Origin: Lutibacter sp. A64
Lineage (GTDB): Bacteria; Bacteroidota; Bacteroidia; Flavobacteriales; Flavobacteriaceae
DNA length: 64,000 nt
Direction of reading: 5' to 3'
Assembly: GCF_022429565.1 (NCBI RefSeq)
Contig: NZ_CP092487.1
Location: forward strand, 3,614,001 to 3,678,000
The position numbers were made by a program, and so were the translations under genes. Below the pieces are notes generated by a model that worked only from the letters and a program-made list of their open reading frames with translations, did not search any database and was not told the DNA's origin. This document shows, one piece after another, positions 17,451 through 26,504 of the stretch (the stretch's first letter is position 1; each line of letters opens with the position of its first letter).

Positions 17451-18632
17451 ATGGAAAAAGTTGTAGTTGCATATAGCGGAGGTTTAGACACATCATATTG
17501 TGTAAAATATTTACAAAACGAGCTTAATCTAGAAGTTCACAGTGTATTAGTAAATACTGGAGGTTTTTCTTCGGAAGAATTAAAAATTGTTGAAGCTAAA
17601 GCCTATGATATGGGTGTAAAATCACATACCAATCATAGTATTTTGGATGGTTATTATGAAAAAGCCATTAAATTTATGGTGTATGGTAATGTGTTAAAGA
17701 ATAATACATACCCTTTATCGGTAAGTGCAGAGCGTGTTTTTCAAGCAATAGAAGTAGTAGAATATGCTAAAAAAATAAATGCAAAATATATTGCTCACGG
17801 AAGTACAGGAGCAGGAAACGATCAAGTGCGTTTTGATATGATTTTTCAAACTTTAGCACCAGATATTGAAATTATTAGTCCTATTAGAGATTTAAAATTA
17901 TCTAGAAAAGAAGAAATTGACTATTTAAAAAAACACGGTGTAGACTACCCTTGGTCTCAAGCAAAATACTCTATAAATAAAGGTATTTGGGGTACAAGTA
18001 TTGGAGGTGTAGAAACCTTAACATCGCATCAAGCTTTACCTGAAGAAGCCTACCCAAGTCAGTTAGAGAAAACAGGACCAACAGATCTAAAACTTCATTT
18101 TGAAAAAGGACAATTGGTTGGAGTAAATGGTGAAATGGACACACCGGTAAACAATATTTTAAAAGTTGAAGCTATTGCATCAAAATACGCTATTGGACGT
18201 GATATTCATGTTGGAGATACCATTGTTGGTATTAAAGGTAGAGTTGGTTTTGAAGCTGCTGCCGCAACAGTAATTATTAAGGCGCATCACTTATTAGAAA
18301 AACACGTGCTTTCTAAATGGCAACAAAACTTAAAAGAAGGTTTGGGTAGTACTTATGGTATGTTATTGCATGATGGACAATATTTTGAACCTGCTATGCG
18401 AGACATTGAAGCATATTTAGAAAACTCTCAAAAAACTGTTACTGGTGAAGTTTTTGTAACTTTAAAACCATATCATTTTAGTTTAAATGGAATTGAATCT
18501 AAACATGATTTAATGAAATCTAAATTTGGTGAATATGGAGAAACTAACAAAGCTTGGAGTGCTGAAGATGCCAAAGGATTTATTAAAATATTAGGAACAG
18601 CTAATAAAATTTATCACAGCGTAAATTCATAA
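17451..18632 (+). CDS. argG: argininosuccinate synthase
   Basis: Ligates citrulline and aspartate with ATP. The N-terminal P-loop of the ATP-pyrophosphatase type, AYSGGLDTSYCVKYL, is at residues 8-22. The conserved STGAGNDQVRFD and SPIRDLKLSRKEE follow. At 393 residues it is of standard length. It begins five bases after the GNAT gene. It is placed early in the operon, although it acts second to last in the pathway; its partner argH is last. Confidence 0.95.
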   Translation: MEKVVVAYSGGLDTSYCVKYLQNELNLEVHSVLVNTGGFSSEELKIVEAKAYDMGVKSHTNHSILDGYYEKAIKFMVYGNVLKNNTYPLSVSAERVFQAIEVVEYAKKINAKYIAHGSTGAGNDQVRFDMIFQTLAPDIEIISPIRDLKLSRKEEIDYLKKHGVDYPWSQAKYSINKGIWGTSIGGVETLTSHQALPEEAYPSQLEKTGPTDLKLHFEKGQLVGVNGEMDTPVNNILKVEAIASKYAIGRDIHVGDTIVGIKGRVGFEAAAATVIIKAHHLLEKHVLSKWQQNLKEGLGSTYGMLLHDGQYFEPAMRDIEAYLENSQKTVTGEVFVTLKPYHFSLNGIESKHDLMKSKFGEYGETNKAWSAEDAKGFIKILGTANKIYHSVNS

Positions 18633-18634
18633 TT

Positions 18635-19612
18635 ATGATTAAAGTTGGAATTGTTGGAGGAGCAGGATACACTGCAGGAGAATTAATTAGATTACTGGTT
18701 AATCACCCAAAAGTTGCTTTAGACTTTGTTTACAGTACATCAAATGCAGGAAACTATATTTGCCAAGTGCATCAAGATTTATTAGGTGCAATAGATTTAA
18801 AATTTACGGGAGAAATTAATCCAAATGTAGATGTCTTGTTTTTATGTTTAGGTCACGGAAATTCAACTGCATTTTTAGAAAATAATTCTTTTTCAGAAAA
18901 CACAAAAATTATTGATTTAAGCAACGATTTTAGGTTGAATAATGATGCTGTTTTTCAAGGAAAAGAATTTGTGTATGGACTTCCAGAACTTCAAAAAGAA
19001 AAAATTAAAACAGCAAAAAATATTGCTAATCCAGGTTGTTTTGCAACATCAATTGAATTGGCATTATTACCATTAGCTAAAGCAGGTCTGTTAAATAGTT
19101 CGGTACATATTAACGCTACAACTGGAGCTACAGGTGCTGGTGTTTCACCAGGAGCAACAACACATTTTGCGTGGAGAGATAATAATTTTTCGATTTATAA
19201 AGCATTTACACATCAACATTTAGGTGAAATTGGAGAAAGTATAAAAAGCCTTCAAAATAATTTTAATAAAGACTTGTTTTTTATACCAAATAGAGGGAAT
19301 TTTAGTCGTGGAATTTTTGCATCTATCTATTTAGAATTTGATGAAAGTATAGAAAAAGCATTTAATTTATTTGAAGATTTTTATAAAGATGCCGTTTTTA
19401 CACATATATCTAAAACGCCAATAAATTTAAAACAAGTTGTAAATACAAATAATTGCTTTTTACATTTACAAAAACACGAAGGAATGTTGTTGATTACTTC
19501 AGAAATAGATAATCTATTAAAAGGAGCATCTGGTCAGGCAATTCAAAATATGAATTTAATGTTTGGTTTTGAAGAAACAGCAGGATTAAAATTAAAAGCA
19601 AATTCATTTTAG
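18635..19612 (+). CDS. argC: N-acyl-gamma-glutamyl-phosphate reductase
   Basis: NADPH-dependent reduction of the acyl-glutamyl phosphate made by ArgB. The N-terminus has the nucleotide loop GIVGGAGYTAGEL. The catalytic cysteine is in NPGCFATSIELALLPL (about residue 135), and a conserved histidine lies in FTHQHLGEIGE. At 325 residues it is of the usual size. It starts two bases after argG. The natural substrate may be the succinylated form. Confidence 0.95.
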   Translation: MIKVGIVGGAGYTAGELIRLLVNHPKVALDFVYSTSNAGNYICQVHQDLLGAIDLKFTGEINPNVDVLFLCLGHGNSTAFLENNSFSENTKIIDLSNDFRLNNDAVFQGKEFVYGLPELQKEKIKTAKNIANPGCFATSIELALLPLAKAGLLNSSVHINATTGATGAGVSPGATTHFAWRDNNFSIYKAFTHQHLGEIGESIKSLQNNFNKDLFFIPNRGNFSRGIFASIYLEFDESIEKAFNLFEDFYKDAVFTHISKTPINLKQVVNTNNCFLHLQKHEGMLLITSEIDNLLKGASGQAIQNMNLMFGFEETAGLKLKANSF

Positions 19613-19666
19613 TTAATTGAAAGATTAAAACGAACAACAAGCAACCAATAACCAACAATAATAATT

Positions 19667-20461
19667 ATGAAGATTGCAATTTTAGGTACAGGAAATTTAG
19701 GGTATTCAATAGCGCTTGGAATTTTATCGCAAGATAATTTTAAGTTTAAAAATTTGTATTTAACAAAGCGAAATACAGCATCTTTAGAGTCTTGGAGTAA
19801 GTTGCCAAACGTTAAAATTTCAACCGATAATAGAAAAGCAGTTTGTTTTTCAGATGTTATAATTATTGCGGTACAGCCAGCTCATTTACAGGGCGTTTTA
19901 GAAGAAATTAAAGAGGTGGTAAACCCTAAAAGACACACTATAATTTCTGTTGTAACGGGTAGGAAAATAGCAGATCTAGAAACTGTTATTGGAAATGAAG
20001 TAGCTATTGTGAGATGTATGCCGAATACCGCAATTTCAGTTAAACAATCTATGACTTGTATGAGTGCAAATTCAAAAGGTGTTAAAAATATTGAATTGGC
20101 AAAAAGTATCTTTAATTCTTTAGGTCAAACTATGTGTATTGAAGAAAATTTAATGCAAGCAGCAACTGTTATTTGTGCTAGTGGAATTGCTTTTTGGATG
20201 CGTTTAATTAGAGCTACAACACAAGGTGCAGTTCAATTAGGTTTTGACGCTAAAGAGGCTCAAGAGTTATCTATGCAAACTGCATTAGGTGCAGCTAGTT
20301 TATTAATTAAATCAGGAAATCATCCTGAAGAAGAAATTGATAAAGTAACTACTCCAAGTGGTTGTACTATTGAAGGTTTAAACGAAATGGAACATCAAGG
20401 TTTAAGCGCTTCATTAATAAGAGGTTTAGTTACTTCTTTTGAAAAAATTAATCAGATTTAA
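19667..20461 (+). CDS. proC: pyrroline-5-carboxylate reductase
   Basis: Last step of proline synthesis, reducing pyrroline-5-carboxylate with NAD(P)H. The N-terminal Rossmann loop is LGTGNLGYSIALGIL. The C-terminal dimerisation and substrate region has TTPSGCTIEGLNEMEHQG. At 264 residues it is typical. It sits inside the arginine operon between argC and argD, which links proline supply to the same control as arginine. Confidence 0.93.
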   Translation: MKIAILGTGNLGYSIALGILSQDNFKFKNLYLTKRNTASLESWSKLPNVKISTDNRKAVCFSDVIIIAVQPAHLQGVLEEIKEVVNPKRHTIISVVTGRKIADLETVIGNEVAIVRCMPNTAISVKQSMTCMSANSKGVKNIELAKSIFNSLGQTMCIEENLMQAATVICASGIAFWMRLIRATTQGAVQLGFDAKEAQELSMQTALGAASLLIKSGNHPEEEIDKVTTPSGCTIEGLNEMEHQGLSASLIRGLVTSFEKINQI

Positions 20462-20473
20462 AATATATAAATT

Positions 20474-21601
20474 ATGGAACTATTCGATGTTTATCCGTTG
20501 TATAATGTAACACCTGTAAAAGCTGAAGGCGCTTATGTTTGGGATGATAAAGGAACAAAATATTTAGATTTATATGGTGGCCATGGAGTTATTTCTGTGG
20601 GGCATTCGCACCCAAAGTATGTTTCAGCTATAAAAGAACAAATTGAGAAAATAGGATTTTATTCTAACTCAATTCAAAACCCGTTACAACAAGAACTAGC
20701 TGAAAAGTTAGGACGCATTTCTGGGTGTGATAAATACAATTTATTTTTATGTAATTCTGGAGCCGAAGCAAATGAAAATGCTTTAAAATTAGCCTCTTTT
20801 ATCACTGGTAGAAGTAGGGTTGTTTCTTTTAAAAATGCTTTTCACGGACGAACATCAGCTGCTGTTGCAGCTACGGATAATTTAAATATAAATGCTCCTA
20901 TAAATTTACAGCAAGAAGTAACTTTTCTTCCTTTAAATAATATTGAATTGGTGGTTCACGAGCTGGGTAAAGGAGATGTGGCTGCTGTAATTATTGAGGG
21001 AATTCAAGGTGTTGGTGGTTTAGATGAAGGAAAGAAAAAATTCTTTAAAAAAGTTAGAAAAGAGTGTAAAAAAACTAAAACCATATTAATTCTAGATGAA
21101 ATTCAATCTGGTTACGGTAGAAGTGGTCAATTTTTTGCATTTCAACATCATAAAATTAAGCCAGATATTATTACTACTGCAAAAGGAATGGCAAACGGAT
21201 TTCCAATTGGAGGTGTTTTAATTTCAAAAAAAATTAAAGCAAAATATGGTATGTTGGGTACTACTTTTGGAGGAAATCATTTGGCTTGTGCAGCAGCAAT
21301 TTCAGTTTTAAATATTCTTGAAGAAGAACATTTAATGGATAATGTAAATGATGTTTACAACTATTTCTTAGAAGAAATTAAATCGGTTCCAAAAATTAAG
21401 AAAGTAAAAGGGAAAGGTTTAATGTTAGGTCTTGAATTTGATTTTGAAGTTGGCGAATTACGTAAAAAATTAATTTTTGATAAACATATTTTTACCGGAG
21501 GGTCTAGTAATAAAAATTTACTAAGAATATTACCTCCTTTAACAATAACAAAAGAACAAGTGGCTATTTTTATAAAAGCCTTAAAAGAAGTTTTAGTATA
21601 A
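20474..21601 (+). CDS. argD: N-acylornithine aminotransferase
   Basis: PLP class III aminotransferase that converts acyl-glutamate semialdehyde to acyl-ornithine. The PLP lysine lies in TTAKGMANGFPIGG. The cofactor contacts NSGAEANENALKLA and ILDEIQSGYGRSG are clear. At 375 residues it is slightly short of the ~400 typical of the family. Its stop overlaps the start of proA by one base (TAATG). Ornithine aminotransferase is the main alternative, but the operon points to ArgD. Confidence 0.92.
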   Translation: MELFDVYPLYNVTPVKAEGAYVWDDKGTKYLDLYGGHGVISVGHSHPKYVSAIKEQIEKIGFYSNSIQNPLQQELAEKLGRISGCDKYNLFLCNSGAEANENALKLASFITGRSRVVSFKNAFHGRTSAAVAATDNLNINAPINLQQEVTFLPLNNIELVVHELGKGDVAAVIIEGIQGVGGLDEGKKKFFKKVRKECKKTKTILILDEIQSGYGRSGQFFAFQHHKIKPDIITTAKGMANGFPIGGVLISKKIKAKYGMLGTTFGGNHLACAAAISVLNILEEEHLMDNVNDVYNYFLEEIKSVPKIKKVKGKGLMLGLEFDFEVGELRKKLIFDKHIFTGGSSNKNLLRILPPLTITKEQVAIFIKALKEVLV

Positions 21602-22797
21602 TGAATGCAATGCTAACAGAACAACAAAGAAATAATGTATTGCTTACAATGGCTGAATTAATTCAGCAGAAACAAGCTGAAATTTTGGCTGTTAATAAAG
21701 TTGAAGTCGATGCATATAAAGGCGGTGATTTGGCAATGTATGACCGTTTAAAAGTAGATACTGCAAAAATTGATGGAATGGTATTGTCTTTAAAGCAATT
21801 AGTAGACGATGTTGATCCATTAAATAAAGAACTTTATAATTTTACGCATACAAATGGAATGAATATAATTAATAAAACCGCACCTTTTGGTACGGTTTTA
21901 ATTATTTATGAATCTAGACCAGACGTTACCGTTGAAGCTGCAGGAATTGCATTTAAATCTGGTAATAAAATTTTACTAAAAGGAGGAAAAGAATCTGCAA
22001 AGTCTAACTTAAAAATTGTAGAATTATGGCATAAAGCTTTAAAGGCTCATAATATTTCTACAGATTGGGTGGCTTATTTAAATTATAATAGAACTGAAAC
22101 ACAGGCTTTTTTAGAAAACCCTACTCAAAAAGTTGATTTAATTGTACCTCGTGGAGGTGAAAAATTAATTGAGTTTGTAAAACAGAATGCATCTTGCCCG
22201 GTAATTGTAAGCGGACGTGGAAATAACTTTGTTTATGTAGATGCTGAAGCAGATTTAAACATAGCTTTAAATGTTATATTTAATGCGAAAACTGCTAAAA
22301 TTTCTGCGTGTAATGCTGTTGATAAAGTATTAATTCATGATGAACTAATTTCTAAATCCAATTTTGTTAAAAGTTTAATTGAAAAACTAATGACGGCAGA
22401 TGTTAAAATTTTAGGTGATGCTATTATTTCAAAATATGATCACGTTAAAGAAATTAAAAGTGATGAAATTTGGTTTGAAGAGTTTTTAGATTATAAAATT
22501 GTTTTAGGAAGTATTGAAAATATAAATGAAGCCATTGCTAAAATAAATAAATATGGCGGTGGACATTCAGCTTCTATTATTACAAAAAATAATGAATCAG
22601 CTCAAATTTTTATGCAGTCTGTAGATACAGCAGCTGTTTATCAAAATGCCTCTACTCGTTTTACTGATGGAGGTCAGTTTGGTTTAGGTGGTGAATTGGC
22701 AATAAGTACAGATAAATTGCACCATAGAGGTCCAATGGGTTTACAACATTTGGTCACAAATAAATGGTTTATTTTTGGAGATGGGCAAATCAGATAA
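21601..22797 (+). CDS. proA: glutamate-5-semialdehyde dehydrogenase (gamma-glutamyl phosphate reductase)
   Basis: Second step of proline synthesis, an aldehyde dehydrogenase-fold enzyme. The catalytic cysteine is probably in AKISACNAVDKVL, and the C-terminal FTDGGQFGLGGELAIST is typical. At 398 residues it is close to the usual ~415. The ATG at 21601 overlaps argD; a second in-frame ATG nine bases on could serve instead. proB starts inside its last 23 bases, so ProA and ProB synthesis is coupled. Confidence 0.93.
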   Translation: MNAMLTEQQRNNVLLTMAELIQQKQAEILAVNKVEVDAYKGGDLAMYDRLKVDTAKIDGMVLSLKQLVDDVDPLNKELYNFTHTNGMNIINKTAPFGTVLIIYESRPDVTVEAAGIAFKSGNKILLKGGKESAKSNLKIVELWHKALKAHNISTDWVAYLNYNRTETQAFLENPTQKVDLIVPRGGEKLIEFVKQNASCPVIVSGRGNNFVYVDAEADLNIALNVIFNAKTAKISACNAVDKVLIHDELISKSNFVKSLIEKLMTADVKILGDAIISKYDHVKEIKSDEIWFEEFLDYKIVLGSIENINEAIAKINKYGGGHSASIITKNNESAQIFMQSVDTAAVYQNASTRFTDGGQFGLGGELAISTDKLHHRGPMGLQHLVTNKWFIFGDGQIR

Positions 22798-23557
22798 AAA
22801 AAGAATTTTATTAAAAATTGGTTCTAATGTATTAACAAAAGAAACCAATCAAATTTCGAGAGGAAAATTAGAAGATATTGCGCGTCAAATAGCTTCATTA
22901 AAAGATACATACGAATTTGTTATTGTAAGTTCTGGAGCAATTGCTGTGGCTAAACAGTTTGTAGAACTAGAAAGCAATGGAAAACCAATAAATGTAAAAC
23001 AAGCTTTAGCTTCTATTGGTCAGCCACATTTAATGCGTATTTTTCATGAGAATTTTTGGGAACTTGGCTTGCTAACCTCGCAATGTTTATTGTCGTATTC
23101 AGATTTCGAAAAAAAACAATCTAGAACCAATATTAAAAATACGATTAATGTATTGCTAACCAATAATTATATACCAATTATTAATGAAAACGATACTGTT
23201 GCAACCGATGAAATAAAATTTGGAGATAATGATAAACTATCTGCATTAGCAGCTGTTTTGTTAGATGTGGATTTATTGTTAATAGCAACAAATACAAATG
23301 GTGTTTACACAAAAGAATCTATCGATGCTAAATGTGCTAAAACTATTAAAGAAGCTTCTGATGTTAAAGTCTTAAAAAAACAAATACAAAATTCAATTTC
23401 ATTACATGGAACTGGAGGAATGACAACTAAAATTGATGCAGCTGAAATTGCACAACAAGCAAAAATTGAAACGTGGATTTTAAACGGATTAAACGATAAC
23501 TTTATAGTAGATGCAATTGATAATGCATCCGAGTTTACTAAAATAATATTAAAATAA
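22775..23557 (+). CDS. proB: glutamate 5-kinase, short form
   Basis: Phosphorylates glutamate, the first step of proline synthesis. Amino-acid-kinase fold: LLKIGSNVLT, VSSGAIAVAK, INENDTVATDEIKFGDNDKLSA and GTGGMTTKIDAA are all present. At 260 residues it is only the kinase domain and lacks the C-terminal PUA domain of the 367-residue E. coli enzyme. The start overlaps proA by 23 bases; an in-frame ATG six bases on (MGKSDKKR) is equally likely. Confidence 0.93.
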   Translation: MEMGKSDKKRILLKIGSNVLTKETNQISRGKLEDIARQIASLKDTYEFVIVSSGAIAVAKQFVELESNGKPINVKQALASIGQPHLMRIFHENFWELGLLTSQCLLSYSDFEKKQSRTNIKNTINVLLTNNYIPIINENDTVATDEIKFGDNDKLSALAAVLLDVDLLLIATNTNGVYTKESIDAKCAKTIKEASDVKVLKKQIQNSISLHGTGGMTTKIDAAEIAQQAKIETWILNGLNDNFIVDAIDNASEFTKIILK

Positions 23558-23558
23558 A

Positions 23559-24506
23559 ATGCAAAATTACTTACATATTAACGATTTAGATAATTTACAA
23601 GAAACTGTAAAAGAGGCTGTTGAATTAAAAAAAAATGAACTAAAATTTAATTTTATTGGAAAGGATAAAACTATTTGTTTATTGTTTTTTAACAATAGTT
23701 TACGTACACGTTTAAGTACGCAAAAAGCAGCTCAAAATCTAGGGTTAAATTGTATAGTAATGAATTTTGGTAGCGAGGGCTGGCAGCTAGAGTTTGAAGA
23801 TGGAACAGTAATGGATCAAGGTAAATCTGAACACGTAAAAGAGGCTGCAAAAGTTATAGCTCAATATTGTGATATAGTTGCAATTAGAGCTTTTGCTAGT
23901 TTAACAGATAAAGAAGCAGATAAAGCAGAACAAGTACTAGAAAGTTTTAGAAAATATGCTGGTATTCCAGTTGTTAATATGGAAAGTGCAACTGGACATC
24001 CTTTACAAGCTTTGGCAGATGCTATAACTATGGAAGAATTTAAGGTTTCACACAAACCAAAAGTTGTGCTTTCTTGGGCACCGCATCCAAGAGCTTTACC
24101 ACATGCAGTTGCTAATTCTTTTGTAGAAATGATGCAATTACAAGATGCTGATTTTGTAATTACGCATCCAGAAGGATATGAATTAGATCCAGAAATAACT
24201 AAAAATTCTAAAATTGAATACAATCAAGAAAAAGCTTTAGAAAATGCCGATTTTGTATATGTAAAAAATTGGAGTTCATTTAAAGACTATGGTAAAGTTG
24301 TAAATAAAGATGCTAGTTGGATGATTACTGTCGATAAAATGAGTTTAACCAACAATGGAAAATTTATGCATTGTTTACCTGTTAGAAGAAATGTAATTGT
24401 TACAGATGAGGTGATCGATTCAAACAATTCAATTGTAATTCAACAAGCAAATAATAGAACCTATGCAGCTCAAATTGTAATGAAAAAAATTGTAGAAAAT
24501 TTATAA
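23559..24506 (+). CDS. argF': N-succinylornithine (or N-acetylornithine) carbamoyltransferase
   Basis: Carbamoylates an acylated ornithine. The carbamoyl-phosphate motif is present in modified form (NNSLRTRLSTQ). The HPLQALAD and HCLPVRRN segments match the Bacteroides/Xanthomonas branch of the transcarbamylases and not ordinary OTCases. Residue 90 (in GKSEH) is Ser. Published mutational work on this family places the acetyl/succinyl switch there (Glu92 in the Xanthomonas acetyl enzyme, Pro90 in the B. fragilis succinyl enzyme, and Ser at that site gave succinyl use). The succinyl form is therefore more likely. It starts one base after proB. Confidence 0.9.
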   Translation: MQNYLHINDLDNLQETVKEAVELKKNELKFNFIGKDKTICLLFFNNSLRTRLSTQKAAQNLGLNCIVMNFGSEGWQLEFEDGTVMDQGKSEHVKEAAKVIAQYCDIVAIRAFASLTDKEADKAEQVLESFRKYAGIPVVNMESATGHPLQALADAITMEEFKVSHKPKVVLSWAPHPRALPHAVANSFVEMMQLQDADFVITHPEGYELDPEITKNSKIEYNQEKALENADFVYVKNWSSFKDYGKVVNKDASWMITVDKMSLTNNGKFMHCLPVRRNVIVTDEVIDSNNSIVIQQANNRTYAAQIVMKKIVENL

Positions 24507-24526
24507 GTATAAATCCATATTTTAAT

Positions 24527-24556
24527 CGTCATTCTGAACTTGTTTCAGAATCTCAT
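24527..24556. repeat. REP-like palindrome inside the arg operon
   Basis: CGTCATTCTGAACTTGTTTC continues to CAGAATCTCAT and contains the hairpin TTCTGAA/TTCAGAA. It lies between argF' and argB. Two related units lie after argH (27854-27882 and, inverted, 27905-27933). The element is dispersed, intergenic and palindromic, like REP sequences. Confidence 0.75.
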
Positions 24557-24569
24557 CATATAATTCATA

Positions 24570-25352
24570 ATGAGTAATCAAAAATTAAAAATTGTAAAAA
24601 TAGGAGGTAACGTTATTAATAATGAAGAAGCATTATTCTCGTTTTTAAAAGATTTTGCAACACTAGAAGGTCCTAAAATTTTAGTTCACGGAGGTGGAAA
24701 AAAAGCTACGGAAGTATCTTCGGCAATGGGATTAAAACCTCAAATGATAAATGGACGCAGAGTAACGGATGCTGCAACTGTAGAAGTTGTAACTATGGTT
24801 TACGCTGGGCTGTTAAATAAAAATATTACTGCAAAATTACAAAGCTTTGGTTGTAATGCAATGGGTTTATCAGGTGTTGATGCAAATTGTATTTTAGCGC
24901 ACAAACGAATTGTAAAAGATATTGATTATGGTTTTGCGGGTGATGTTGATGCTATTAATTCAGAAATAATTAATGTACTACTTCAAAATAATGTAACGCC
25001 AGTTTTTTGTGCCATTACGCATGATAAAAATGGACAATTATTAAATACAAATGCAGATACAATAGCTTCAGAAGTAGCCATTGGAATGAGTAATCTATAT
25101 AAAACCGAATTAAATTTTGTGTTTGAATTAAAAGGAGTTCTTGATAATATTGATGATAAAGATTCTGTTATTGCTGAAATTAATTCAGAAAAATATGAGC
25201 AATTAATAGCGCAAGGAATTATTGCTGACGGAATGCTTCCTAAAATGCATAATTGCTTTAATTCGCTTAAAAAAGGCGTTGATAAGGTTAAAATTGGAGA
25301 TACGTCATTGGTTAAAAATGAGATTAAATTATATACAACACTAAGTTTGTAA
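24570..25352 (+). CDS. argB: N-acylglutamate kinase
   Basis: Phosphorylates acyl-glutamate. Amino-acid-kinase fold with KIGGNVINNEE at the N-terminus, the glycine loop VHGGGKKATEVSS, NGRRVTD, and the C-terminal GIIADGMLPKMHNC. At 260 residues it is of the arginine-insensitive short type seen in E. coli. It starts 63 bases after argF', with a REP-like palindrome in the gap, and is followed two bases on by argE. Confidence 0.93.
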   Translation: MSNQKLKIVKIGGNVINNEEALFSFLKDFATLEGPKILVHGGGKKATEVSSAMGLKPQMINGRRVTDAATVEVVTMVYAGLLNKNITAKLQSFGCNAMGLSGVDANCILAHKRIVKDIDYGFAGDVDAINSEIINVLLQNNVTPVFCAITHDKNGQLLNTNADTIASEVAIGMSNLYKTELNFVFELKGVLDNIDDKDSVIAEINSEKYEQLIAQGIIADGMLPKMHNCFNSLKKGVDKVKIGDTSLVKNEIKLYTTLSL

Positions 25353-25354
25353 AA

Positions 25355-26413
25355 ATGATAGAAAAACTTACAAAAGAAGCTATAGAATTGCTTCAAAAAT
25401 TAATTTCTAAACAATCGTTTTCTGGTGAAGAAAATGAAACGGCTTTATTAATAAAGCAATGGTTTTTAGATCATAATATAAAATTTGAAACTAAGGTTAA
25501 TAATGTTTGGGCTACAAACAAGTATTTTGATGCTTCAAAAAAAACAATTATGTTAAACTCGCATCATGATACGGTAAAACCTAACAAAGGATATACCCGA
25601 GATCCGTTAAAACCAGAAATTGTTGATGGTAAATTGTATGGTTTGGGAAGTAATGATGCAGGTGGTTGTTTGGTTTCGTTATTGGCAACATTCACTTATT
25701 TATACAATAGAAAAGATTTAAAATATAACTTTTTAATGGTTGCTTCTGCCGAAGAAGAAAATACAGGTCCAAATAGTTTGGTAAGTATAGTGCCAATATT
25801 GCCAGAAATTGATTTCGCAATTGTAGGAGAACCCACTTTAATGAATTTGGCAATTTCAGAAAAAGGATTAATGGTTTTAAATTGTGAAGCAAAAGGAACT
25901 TCGGGACATGCAGCTCATGGAAATACAGATAATGCCATTTATAATGCTATTGAAGATATTAATTGGTTTAAAACATATCAATTTCCAAAGGTTTCTGAAA
26001 CTTTAGGTGAAGTTAGAATGACGGTAACTCAAATTGAAGCGGGAAGTCAACATAATGTTATACCTTCAAGTTGTAAATTTGTTGTAGATGTGCGTGTAAC
26101 CGATTGTTATACAAATCAAGAAGTGTTTGATATTGTTGCTGAAAATGTAAAATCTGAGGTATGCCCTAGATCGCAACGTTTAAACTCTTCATCAATACCA
26201 AAAGATCACGAAATTGTAAAAGCAGGAATAAAATTAGGAAGAAACACCTATGGATCGCCAACAATTTCAGACCAAGCAATTTTAACCTGTCCATCATTAA
26301 AATTAGGACCAGGTGAAAGTTTGCGCTCACATACGGCAGACGAATTTATTTATATTCGTGAAATTGAAGAAGGAATAGATTTATATATTAAAATATTAGA
26401 AGAAATAATTTAG
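25355..26413 (+). CDS. argE: N-acylornithine/N-acylcitrulline deacylase
   Basis: M20-family zinc peptidase. Metal-binding motifs are NSHHDTVKP (His, Asp), GSNDAGGCLVSLLA (Asp) and SAEEENTGPNS (Glu-Glu). At 352 residues it matches short ArgE/DapE-like proteins. Because ArgF' works on acylated ornithine, the deacylase here should act on acyl-citrulline. There is no argJ in the operon, so the acyl group is not recycled by that route. Family is certain; exact substrate is inferred. Confidence 0.9.
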   Translation: MIEKLTKEAIELLQKLISKQSFSGEENETALLIKQWFLDHNIKFETKVNNVWATNKYFDASKKTIMLNSHHDTVKPNKGYTRDPLKPEIVDGKLYGLGSNDAGGCLVSLLATFTYLYNRKDLKYNFLMVASAEEENTGPNSLVSIVPILPEIDFAIVGEPTLMNLAISEKGLMVLNCEAKGTSGHAAHGNTDNAIYNAIEDINWFKTYQFPKVSETLGEVRMTVTQIEAGSQHNVIPSSCKFVVDVRVTDCYTNQEVFDIVAENVKSEVCPRSQRLNSSSIPKDHEIVKAGIKLGRNTYGSPTISDQAILTCPSLKLGPGESLRSHTADEFIYIREIEEGIDLYIKILEEII

Positions 26414-26432
26414 TTGAAAGTTAAAATGTGGA

Positions 26433-26496
26433 AAGGTTTAAAAGTTTAAATTTATCCTTACACTATTACATCATTCAACTGTTAAACCATTAAACA
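26433..26496 (+). repeat. AT-rich imperfect inverted repeat, copy 2
   Basis: GGTTTAAAAGTTTAAAT on the left and CAACTGTTAAACCATTAAAC on the right form an imperfect palindrome in the 91-base gap between argE and argH. It resembles the element before ilvC. Confidence 0.35.
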
Positions 26497-26504
26497 TACA
26501 TAAA

